A stretch of DNA of 16,851 bases from Entrophospora sp. SA101 (taxonomy: Eukaryota > Glomeromycota > Glomeromycetes > Entrophosporales > Entrophosporaceae). The stretch lies in contig CAUDNR010004001.1 in the NCBI GenBank assembly GCA_958430865.1, forward strand, positions 139,465 through 156,315, written 5' to 3'. Made by a program: the position numbers and the translations under genes. Below the pieces are notes generated by a model. That model was not told the DNA's origin, ran no database searches, and saw nothing but the letters and a program-made list of their open reading frames with translations. Below, piece after piece: positions 8,594 to 16,851 of the stretch (position 1 is its first letter; each line of letters opens with the position of its first letter).

Positions 8594-10403
8594 CTTATTT
8601 TATCCATGAATTTCTCAAGAGAATATCCAAAGTTGATATCCGCAAATTGTAACTTTGGCTTTTATTTAAAAGTTTTTTGCATCAATAATTAATTCCTTTG
8701 CCAAGAAAATTAAAAAATATGGAGGTTCCTTTGTTATTTTTAGTTTAATGATTTTTTGTTTTATCATTTGCATCAATATTTGTTTCTAAAAAAAAGGTTG
8801 GAGCTTTATTTAAAATTAATTGATAAGTTAATAATGAATCAGGCATCAATTTATGATTGCATTCATGACCGTTATACATTTTTGAAACAATTGGCCAATT
8901 TTAATTCCAGAATTTATTGGCAGTCTCATTTTTGGCTGGTTACTACAACATTATTTATTATTTTGTTTTTTCTTTAGTTCCATTATGATAATTTGTGCCT
9001 CTTTGGTATATAAAATAAAATATTTATATACAGTTTTAATGACTACAAAAAAAGTAATTAGTTATTATTGTTGCATCATCGTGCACAGCGCCAATTTTTC
9101 AGAAGCTCGATAAGCCTAAGATGCAATGGCAATAAAATTATGACGTTATTATTATCGAAACATATGATAGAATTCTTTAAGCTTTTCATCTTCATATTCA
9201 TATAAAACAATGGGACTGGAATGAATAAACAACTTCCATTTGCAATAGAACTAAAATATTTATTCGTAATTATTCACTTTATTCGAAAATCATTCGTTTA
9301 TTCTTTATTCGAATCATTCGATCGTTCTTTTATTCGAATCATTCGTATTGTTCTTTTATTCGAATTATTATTCGAATTATTCGTTTTAATAAACTTTCAA
9401 TGTAATTAGAATAGAAATTCCAGTGTTTTTATATTATTTAGATAGCAAAGAAGCAAGAACCATTATCATTAAAAAATTGATGTCTAGAAATTGCAAGTTT
9501 GGGAAGAATTTCATCAAAATAAACATTTTATAATTATTATTTTTTAATTCTGCTAAAGTTAATCTAGTGAAAGAAAGTTGTAGAATGATTCAAAATGTTG
9601 ATTTTTTTTAAAGAAATTTCATCAATTTGTTTCGTGTATCATTTTTTAAATCAAACTTTATGTATGATAAGAAAATCGAGTCTCAAAAAATTTTATTTTT
9701 ACATTTATTTTATTAATTGTCTTTAATAAAACTAAAACATTCAATATCAAAGAAAATAAACCAAGCATTCAACAACAAATAACCTGGATATTTAAACAAC
9801 AATATTGATATTTTTTATCTTTTTCATTTTTGTCAATTAACAGTATTGATAATTTTCCATTTTTATCAATTGATACGTTCTATCCATATTCAGCAAATAA
9901 TTGTGGTGAGTATTGATTTATAAATCACGGGAACAAGTTACACGTGATGAAAATCGGAAGTAATGGAAATACTAATACTAATAATAAAGAAAATTACACA
10001 GAAAAATAAAAAAAAAACTAATTTTAAAATGCACAACTTTTCCTCCCGTAATATTGCGACTTGATGTCGTACACAATTTCCGCGAGGTCTCATTTTCTTT
10101 TTAAAAAAAAGAGGGGCACCCCGATTAAGTAAAAAAAAAAATTTTTTAAAATATTTTTAAGCAGAAATTAATAAAAAATCATATCATGTAATTTTTGATT
10201 TTATTAATGCCTCGTAAATATATACAAAAAATGTCATTTGATGATTTAATAAAATTTCTCTTAAATAATGAACAAATTCTTCTTCATCGACTCCACAACT
10301 ATTCTTGAGGTTGGAGTTTGCCTTTATTTATACTAATGTACATTGTTTTTATGCTGTATAAAAAAAAAACTCGAGAAAAAAAGTTTTTTTGGATGTACCC
10401 TGG
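8594..10403. other. Spacer, right segment, no confident gene
   Basis: On the minus strand, about 8880-8750, a frame reads NGHECNHKLMPDSLLTYQ and NKAPTFFLETNIDAND, coding-like but unassigned and closed by stops. A 33-codon ORF on the plus strand (10207-10308, MPRKYIQKMSFDDL) is too short to assign. An ATTCG-rich minisatellite lies at about 9280-9386. At 10396-10440, TACCCTGGTGGAAAAGATAA resembles the start of a Tc1-type terminus and runs into the right arm. Confidence 0.4.
9280..9386. repeat. Degenerate ATTCG-rich minisatellite
   Basis: Three to four imperfect copies of a unit of about 26 bases, close to TTCTTTTATTCGAATCATTC, contain repeated ATTCGAAT palindromes. No gene overlaps it with any support. 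Confidence 0.75.
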
Positions 10404-12181
10404 TGGAAAAGATAAGAGTTTTTCTGACGGAAATACATTTCACGAATTCAAACCGGTTAATTAAGTGTTACTTAAACAACATAATAATAATGAATCAATG
10501 AATTCATTATCTCATTCTAAATTCTGTTTAAAAGAGAGAATAATAAAAAACTGTCCTTGTTCTTGTCTTTTGATTCTTGATTTGTAATTTTATAATGACA
10601 ATAAACCTATCCTCAACGATGAAGTAATAAAAAGGACTAGCCTTCATATTAATCACATGCATAATTATTTTCTGTTATTTTATATTTTTCATTATTCTTT
10701 TTTATTCTTTTTTTTTTTAGCAAGATATTAAGAACGGACAACATAGAGTGAAATCTAATGAGAGAATTTTTAACTGGTGAGTGGCTCTAGATGGACGTAA
10801 AATGAAACTTAGATAGAGAATTGTATAGTTTCGAAAATGAGACATAAATATATTAATAAATTATTCACACTAAATTATTATCATCATTTGTGACTCAGTT
10901 TAATATTAATATTTATTGTCAATTTCCACAATTTCCTTTTTTTATGTTAGGGAACAATCTGTATTTCCATGATATTTAATCAAATATTATAGGAAATTTC
11001 GTGGGGATGATCTTTATATGGGGCATACTGCAAAAAATCGGACAAAGTGAACATTTGTATTTCAGGGTTTAAAATTTTGTGATCTAAATTTTTATATTGC
11101 AAGATCGTGTCCGAGTCTTGGTGATGATAATATATTTAAAGTCAATACTAATACAATAATACAATTTCTTCCCATTTATTTATACTAAATCGTAACAATT
11201 TCCGCGAATGTACATTTATGCTTTACTATCAAAACCATCCTTCTTTGTCGTTAAACAATTCCTTGTTAAGCAAATACTAAACAATATCTTCTTTAGATTC
11301 CGCACTATATTCTGATAACGTTTCTTGAGAGTACCCTTCACGCTGTTACTCCCTTACTGAAGTCAGGTACTTCGCTAAATAAAATATTACCTATTAAAAG
11401 AAAAGATAAATATAAAACAAGAGAAAATTAATTTATGCACGGATCAGTATGAATTCATTGGAGATGGGTTTATTATCAATACAAAAATATAAAATTTCAA
11501 AGACAACAAGGACAAGGATAAGAACAGTTTGTTATTTGTTAAATAATTATTGTTAGGAACTTTTTATGATAATGATAATGATGGTGATAATGATACACAA
11601 AGTCAAGAAAGTTACAACGTCATTTAATGGTCCAATAAGCTCTTTGATTTCCCGAGAATTCTAATTAAATTTATTCCTTAAACATAATTTGAATCTTCCG
11701 TGTAAAATCATTCTCGAGTTATTTTTAGAGTGAACAGATGATTTAAATTCCTTCGTTTGAATAGAATTTGGGTAGTATTACAATAATCTTCCTCGATAAT
11801 TTCCGTGAGTTAATTATTTTATTGGTTTATTACATTGATTGAGCAACGCTAACAAATATGGCTGGTTTGAATTCTTGAAGTATTATCATTATTAATATAA
11901 TAATATAATAAATAATAAATAATAATAATAAATAATAATAATAAATAATAATAATAAATAATAAATAATAATAATAATAATAAAATATTTCCGTGTTTTT
12001 TCCCGTTTCTTTTCGTGCAACTTTTGTAAATCATTTCCGATTTATTCATTGATCCATAAAATCACTATTACTAATTTAATTCTGACCTTCCATTATTTCA
12101 TAACATAATTTAAATTTGTGATGATTGTAATTAGTCTTCTAATAAAAGAAAAAGGTAGTGGATTATTCTTCAATGTTAATA

Positions 12182-12189
12182 ATTGTCAT
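12182..12189 (-). other. Mirror copy of the hAT terminus, with target duplication half
   Basis: TAGAGACCATTATAATTAAA begins at 12190, preceded by ATTGTCAT, the complement of the left-arm copy at 5031-5038. The same single terminus is present, without a partner. Confidence 0.5.
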
Positions 12190-12343
12190 TAGAGACCATT
12201 ATAATTAAACCCGTGCTCAACCCAGACTCGCATCAAATCATAATTTCTAAACCCGGACCCATACCAGCCCGGTTTATAAAAGATCAAAAAAAGTTTATTT
12301 TTTTCATTACTTATAAATAAAATAACATTTATTAAGATGCACC

Positions 12344-12571
12344 TCACAACACAAGTACACTGTCCACTGTTTGTAGATTCAAAGCTGATTGATGGTTAAT
12401 CCTGCTGCACTAAATTCCCTCTCTAGAAGATGGGACTGAAAGATAATTAGCACTTAATATTGCAGGCTTTGGATATTGGAGTTGATGATATTTACACCAT
12501 TGTAATATAACCAAATCCATATCCTTTTGTATTTTCAATAATGAATACTGACCAATCTCATCTGTATTATT

Positions 12572-12577
<6 letters not shown>
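12344..12577 (-). pseudogene. hAT transposase C-terminal fragment, right copy
   Basis: Identical to the left copy, on the minus strand, with the same two frame changes. Its N-terminal side runs into a GAT repeat (read as poly-Asp on this strand) that replaces the SGE residues of the left copy, and then into the antisense of the arrestin-like gene. The shared frameshifts show that both copies were already dead before the duplication. Confidence 0.85.

Positions 12578-12603
<26 letters not shown>
12574..12603. repeat. (ATC)n microsatellite at the junction of right arm and arrestin-like gene
   Basis: About ten ATC/TCA units. Read on the plus strand in the arrestin frame it encodes poly-Ser; on the minus strand in the hAT frame it encodes poly-Asp. 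It is the exact place where homology between the arms ends. Confidence 0.9.
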
Positions 12604-13544
12604 TGAAACAACAAGGACTACAATCAAATTCATATTTAAAAAATACCATTCGCAAATTAGCTTCAAAAGATTATACCATCCTTCAACCCAACATTTACAC
12701 CTTTCCCTTCGAATTGTTTATACCTGGCGATTTACCAGAAACAATAGAAACTGATCTAGGGAGTGTCTCTTATAAATTGAGCGCAACTCTCTTTAGATCA
12801 GGGTTTTCGTCAAATTTACACGTGTCACAACAAGTGCCTATAATACGTGCTTCTATGCCCGAAGAAATAAATTTTGAAGGCATTGTCACTTATAGCGAGT
12901 GGAAAGATTTATTCGGTTACGAAATCTTGATACCGAAAAAAGCATACCCCATTGGTCGACCTATAGAAATATGTTTGAAATTAATACCAAAGGTCAAAAA
13001 TTTAGATTTTGTTGAGTTAAAAGTAAAGCTAAAAGAAAGTTGTATTTACAAATCAAAAGATCGCAAGAAACAAGAATCAAAAGTTTTAAAAACTGTGAAA
13101 ATCGAAAATTTGGATAAAAGGATCGACGAAATTAATAATCTTATTTATCATAAAAATATTTCATTTATTTTACCAAAACCATCAAAAAAAATTCACTCGT
13201 CATGCAAAACAACTTTTATCTCGATAAGACACTGTTTAGAATTCATATACACCATAAAAACTTCTCCCAGCTCCAATATTTACAATGGTGATAATAGTAA
13301 TAATAATAACATCACTATTAACGCAGATGGCGATAATAACAATGATAATGATGAAAATCGCAAGCAATTATTCATAACGAGATCATTGCCAGATTTTGAA
13401 AAGAAGAAAATAGATGTTAAAGTTGATATACCGATAATTTTATTTTCTTGTAAATATTACGATGATTTGCCTCAATATGAAAGAATCAATTATGGTCATG
13501 ACGAAAATAACGAATTTTCATATTTCTTTGAAAGTGATAATAGT

Positions 13545-13580
<36 letters not shown>

Positions 13581-13646
13581 TTATTATTTAATTATTCTCC
13601 ACCAAATTATGAAAATTCTGAAGAAAATTACATAATGAACATTTAA
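12603..13646 (+). CDS. Alpha-arrestin-like protein (ART/arrestin-domain adaptor), 5'-truncated
   Basis: Alpha-arrestins bind membrane proteins and recruit Nedd4/Rsp5-type ubiquitin ligases for endocytosis. Residues 20-85 (codon at 12603 counted as 1) contain the end of the arrestin N domain: YTFPFELFIPGDLPETIETD, SVSYKLSATLFRSGFS, QQVPIIRA. Residues about 95-165 (LFGYEILIPKKAYPIGRPI, LKLIPKVKNLDF) form the start of the C domain. The domain closes near 275-292 with VKVDIPIILFS and LPQYERINY, after an Asn/Asp-rich insertion (about 225-257). The tail has poly-Asn (13547-13580) and the motif PPNY (333-336), a PPxY ligase-binding site. The frame is open from 12552, yet no ATG occurs before codon 85 (12855), and the first 80-100 residues of a usual arrestin are missing. 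No intron is seen. It is a decapitated gene or a last exon. Confidence 0.85.
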
Positions 13647-13847
13647 TTATCCTCCCTACTTTTCAAACATTTCTCCCATAGTATTAGTAAAAACCCAACT
13701 TTTACTACCTTTTAAAGAAAGTTATATAAAAAGTGTTTTATTTATTTTCTCGATTAGCTCATAGCGCCACTGCGCCAAATTCTAAAATCGCTTGATTTTT
13801 TTGTATGCGTGGTAAAGTGCTGGATAGAATTAAGAACCCTTTATACA
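13647..13847. other. Short spacer between the arrestin stop and the mariner element
   Basis: Probable 3' UTR of the arrestin-like gene. No gene, RNA or clear signal is seen. Confidence 0.5.
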
Positions 13848-13849
13848 TA

Positions 13850-14727
13850 CACTGCCTGGAAGAAAGTATCGGAACCTCATTTTTTATTAATTACACAAAA
13901 AACTACAGAATAGTTATACAGAAAATTTAGATCAGACCGTATCTCAGGGCGTCGAGGATATTTATATAAAATTCCACACTTCTATCATTCATATTTATTT
14001 TGGTTTAAAAAAAAACAAACTTCAATTAAATAAAAAAAAAACATTAATCATCAAAATAGAAACAAATTTAGTATTTTATTGGCCATCTATTATTGGATAT
14101 GCATGCCTCGATTCTTCTTGATGTGCTTTCGATTAGTTTGTTATAACTTCTTCAAGAATGTTAGACCATTCCTCTTGCAAAGCAATATCCGATTCTTGAG
14201 CATTTTTGAGATGATTTTCACGTTTTTTTAATCTTCTTTCCAAAGATGCTCAATTGGATTGAGATTCAGGAGATTGCGATGGCCAATTAAACAAAATGTT
14301 TATGTTGTTATTTATTTCTTATCCAACTTTGCACATTTTTTGCGGCATGCATTGGTGTATTGTCATCCTTAAATTTGTATGCTCTTTGTTCTTTTTAAAG
14401 ACAACGAATTTCTTAATCAATTTTTTATTTTTGTTTAATAACAAACTCTTTACCGATAGAAAAGACATAAAATTTCGAAATAATATTTTAGAACTTAAAC
14501 TACAAAATAACAGTAAAATTCTGCGAAAATACAAATTCAAAAAATATCCAAAAATGAAGTTTGTTTTTTTTTTAACCAAGAAATAAATATGAATGATAGT
14601 GTGGAATTTTATATAAATATTCTTCAAGACCTAAGTTACATGATGGTATAAATTTTATTATAGTTATTATGTAGGTTTTTGTGTAAGTAATAAAAAATGA
14701 GGTTTCGATACTTTCTTCCAGGCAGTA
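13850..14727 (-). mobile_element. Degenerate Tc1/mariner element with long imperfect inverted repeats
   Basis: The ends are CACTGCCTGGAAGAAAGTAT on the left and the complement of TACTGCCTGGAAGAAAGTAT on the right, each next to a TA target duplication (13848-13849, 14728-14729). Similarity between the ends extends inward for roughly 180 bp (13850 to about 14030 and about 14545 to 14727), with scattered differences. The interior carries a broken transposase on the minus strand. At 878 bp it is shorter than an autonomous Tc1 element and lacks the N-terminal DNA-binding part. Confidence 0.88.
14080..14375 (-). pseudogene. Tc1/mariner transposase C-terminal half, frameshifted
   Basis: The minus strand shows KDDN (second catalytic Asp region), then in another frame MHAAKNVQSWIRN. 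Next comes NWPSQSP, and after a further frame change LNPIEHLW, which carries the third catalytic acidic residue. The tail (KKRENHLKNAQESDIALQEE) is interrupted by stops. These motifs identify the DDE transposase of the Tc1/mariner superfamily. It is not functional. Confidence 0.85.
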
Positions 14728-14729
14728 TA

Positions 14730-15686
14730 CGTAATAATAACTAGTAAAACTCATAAACCTCAAATGAATAGAACTCGTGACCCAATAAAATTTTTGGGAG
14801 AAGGGCTCTATTGGTTTGTTGTTTTACCTTCAAAATTTCATTTAATAAATGATTTTAAATAGAATCACTGGTTCGTTTGGGTTCTATACTTTAGTAAGGT
14901 GGTAAAAGGTTGTGATTGTAGGTCTCGCTCACACCATATAATTTTGTAAATTAATAGGTTATTTATTTTAAATTTAAATGTAATCATTTCAAGTAAAGTT
15001 TCTTCTTGAATACCAATCGGGGCCAATATCCTTTAGGATTTATCAAATTGTGCCATTCGCATCTTTAATAATCAACTAATCTGTCTCGGCCTAATACTTT
15101 TCGGCATATCAATGGTATTGCCGTTATCATCTTCAGGATTTATTAAGTATTTTTCGCAGAAATTATCTGCAACTGCAGCATATTATTCTTCAATTCATCA
15201 ATCCAAACAACAATCTTTTGGATTGATTTCATCAAAATCGGCAATTAAGGAGGAATATGTTTTGATTTAGAGGAGGGACAAAAGTAAAGTAGATAATTTT
15301 GATAATTAATAATAATTTTTTTCATATCAACTAAATTTACATGACTCTACCTAATTGGCATCGTGACGACAAATTGGGTGGTAAAGTGGACTATATATAT
15401 ATTAGCATTTATTATTAGTTGCTATAATGATAGTTAATAATAGTAGTATTAGTGCGATGGCTATTTTAATTGGCCATTACGATAATTTTATATTTACAGA
15501 AATAGTATTAAGGAAATGATTGTAATAACAACTTGGTTTGTATTTTACAAAAATAAATCATTTATATAAAATTTTTAAATCTAGTTGTTACATTATAATA
15601 AATTGATTAGTTAATTAAACTTTAAATTAAACAGGTATTAAATCTAACTATTACGTAATGTAATTGATTGATTTAATAAAAATTTT
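14730..15686. other. Intergenic DNA downstream of the NDUFA9-like gene
   Basis: AT-rich, with a coding-like but broken minus-strand stretch at about 15200-15000 (NPEDDNGNTIDMPKSIRPRQ in one frame, LKDIGPDWYSRRN in another). The family is not recognised. No RNA gene is seen. The part near 15600-15686 would hold the 3' UTR of the minus-strand gene. Confidence 0.4.
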
Positions 15687-16475
15687 TTAATAAAAATATT
15701 TTTTTTCTCTTAATAAGGTGGATCTATCACTACTCAAAGTTGGAGTAACAGGTTGATCAAAAACGGCAGATTTTCTATGATCTCTAAGAGTTGCTATAGC
15801 GGTGTCTTCCAATGTGTACGGTATGACACCTAAGTCTTCAAAAGTTTTTACATCTTTACTGTTTGAAATCTTTTCATCAATAAAATATCTTACAATTTCA
15901 TCAGGTGATATAAATGGCCATGGTGATAATCGTAGTAGGTTGGTGATGGCAATTGCTAGTGGTTTTGGTACATTGATTCGTGTACGTCTAGTTATTAAAA
16001 TTTCATCTGCAATGTCATAAAGTTGATTCATTGTGTATTCTGTTGGACCAAATAATTCATAAGTTTGTCCTATGGTTGATTCATCTTTTAACATTAATTC
16101 AAGTGCATGCGCTACATCGAGCACCTTTATTTATTTTGAGGAAGGAAAGAGAAAATAAATAATTGTTATGATTTCTTGAGTAAATTTTTTTTGGTAAAAA
16201 AAAACAAACAAATAAATATTTGTCTTCATACATTAACGGGCCTAAATCTCGTTTTTCCTTTATTAACAGTCAATTCAAATTTACCTAAAACTATAAAAAT
16301 AATAATAGTTGGAGTTATTATTAATAAATTGTTTTCGTAACAAGATCCAACTGAATCTCTTGTAGGCGATGATCCAAGGGAAAAAAAAGTGTTAAATTAT
16401 TTCTAACCTCCCATCCTATTCAAAAATCTATCTTCATAACCAAAAACAATACTAGGGCGAACATTGTCGCACATT
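15687..16475 (-). CDS. NDUFA9: Mitochondrial complex I 39-kDa subunit (NDUFA9-like), last three exons
   Basis: Minus-strand exons are 16475-16408, 16290-16232 and 16124-15687. GT-AG introns of 117 and 107 nt join them in phase. NDUFA9 is an atypical short-chain dehydrogenase-like accessory subunit of NADH:ubiquinone oxidoreductase that binds NADPH and sits at the matrix side of the joint between the two arms. Exon A encodes VRPSIVFGYEDRFLNRMG, a family signature. Exon B gives GKFELTVNKGKTRFRPVN, and exon C gives VLDVAHALELMLKDES, TYELFGPTEYTM and IPYTLEDTAI, ending KKYFY and TAA. About 190 C-terminal residues are covered. The N-terminal Rossmann part (GxxGxxG) is not in the window; the acceptor TTCCAG at 16480-16476 implies earlier exons beyond 16851, after an intron of more than 370 nt, or loss of the 5' part. 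Confidence 0.93.
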
Positions 16476-16488
16476 CTGGAACATAGTA

Positions 16489-16851
16489 TGTTGGTTAATT
16501 ATAATAAAGATGGTGATGATAATAATATGGATAACAATAACAATGGCAACAATAATAAAAATGATGATGATAATTTTAAATTAAAAAAGGTATGAAGAGA
16601 TAAAGAAATTGATGATAATAAATTATAAAAAGATTTTTACTTCTTTAATTTTATTTTCTATATATTTTTAACATTGAAAGTTTTCAATTTTATCAGATAG
16701 AGAAACTTAACCAATACATCAAATCACTTTCACCAACTAGAAAGAAAAGCTTTCATTAATTGTCTGGTGTGATTTGCTATTAAAAAATTAATTAAAGAAA
16801 AATTCAGTAATTTGTAATTATCATTGAAAAATCAATTAAAGATTTATTTGC
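16489..16851. other. Right edge: presumed NDUFA9 intron or 5' flank, low complexity
   Basis: GAT/AAT-rich repeats (about 16500-16580) and AT-rich DNA. No upstream NDUFA9 exon could be recognised on the minus strand. A short spliceable plus-strand frame is described under findings. Confidence 0.4.

Larger units (their letters stand above)
10404..12577 (-). repeat. Right arm of the 2,174-bp inverted repeat
   Basis: Exact reverse complement of the left arm at every point compared, with the same length. It carries the same microsatellite (about 11887-11983). The inner edge begins TGGAAAAGATAAGAG; the outer edge ends at 12577, inside an ATC microsatellite that leads straight into the arrestin-like frame. 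The inner part (10404-12181) shows no recognisable gene, as in the left arm. Confidence 0.95.

Noticed and set aside
8756..8977. 73-codon plus-strand hydrophobic frame
   Set aside because: Its composition fits random AT-rich translation, it has no recognisable motif, and the opposite strand looks more coding-like.
4643..12577. The whole 7.9-kb structure as one transposon with 2.2-kb terminal inverted repeats
   Set aside because: No target-site duplication flanks 4643/12577, the outer edges fall inside a broken hAT gene, and the spacer holds no matching transposase or polymerase gene.
12410..12655. 81-codon minus-strand frame as a gene
   Set aside because: A chimera: its N-terminal part is antisense of the arrestin frame and microsatellite, its C-terminal part is the dead hAT fragment.
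14296..14763. Several open frames on both strands over the mariner right half
   Set aside because: They translate A/T-rich inverted-repeat DNA of the mariner element and match no transposase motif in those frames.
1..16851. CRISPR arrays, bacterial operons or plasmid functions
   Set aside because: None seen; spliced genes and poly-Asn tracts indicate eukaryotic nuclear DNA.

Overview
The window looks like nuclear DNA of a filamentous fungus. It is strongly AT-rich and has short GT-AG introns of about 85-117 nt. Coding exons carry long Asn/Ser/Asp trinucleotide tracts, and intergenic DNA is dense with broken hAT and Tc1/mariner elements. This combination fits an arbuscular mycorrhizal fungus (Glomeromycotina, Rhizophagus-like). 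The organism assignment is inference; the gene families are read from the sequence.

Left part (1-4642). A six-exon coding region on the + strand begins before the window. Its first visible exon (117-1434) is the C-terminal end of an Ostalpha/TMEM184 (DUF300) membrane protein. With no stop and no usable in-frame ATG, the same frame runs through an Asn-rich linker into a TBC-domain Rab GTPase-activating protein (1540-2967). The TBC core has RxxxW, IxxDxxR and YCQG motifs. Either the two are fused in one protein, or a separate TBC start is hidden. The 3' flank (2968-4642) is AT-rich, followed by degenerate repeat-like sequence.

Middle part (4643-12577). This is a large inverted-repeat structure: a 2,174-bp left arm (4643-6816), a 3,587-bp spacer (6817-10403) and a 2,174-bp right arm (10404-12577). 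Paired positions always sum to 17220, so there is no net indel, and every stretch compared by eye was identical, including microsatellites and homopolymers. Each arm carries the broken 3' end of a hAT transposon at its outer edge. The spacer holds a second, different hAT derivative (7308-8585) with a perfect 8-bp target-site duplication and an internally deleted zinc-finger/hAT transposase, plus one stranded mariner terminus.

Right part (12578-16851). Immediately beyond the right arm, across an ATC/TCA microsatellite, lies an alpha-arrestin-like gene (to 13646). It keeps its C-terminal PPxY motif but lacks a start codon and the first beta-strands of the arrestin N domain, so it appears beheaded at the arm junction. 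A degenerate Tc1/mariner element with TA duplications follows (13850-14727), then non-coding DNA. At the right end, three minus-strand exons encode the C-terminal half of the mitochondrial complex I 39-kDa subunit (NDUFA9). Its upstream exons are not recognisable before the window ends.

The genes are unrelated housekeeping or trafficking functions (membrane transporter/RabGAP, arrestin-type ubiquitin-ligase adaptor, respiratory chain). I see no shared pathway; the striking feature is how transposons and the inverted duplication have reshaped the region between them.
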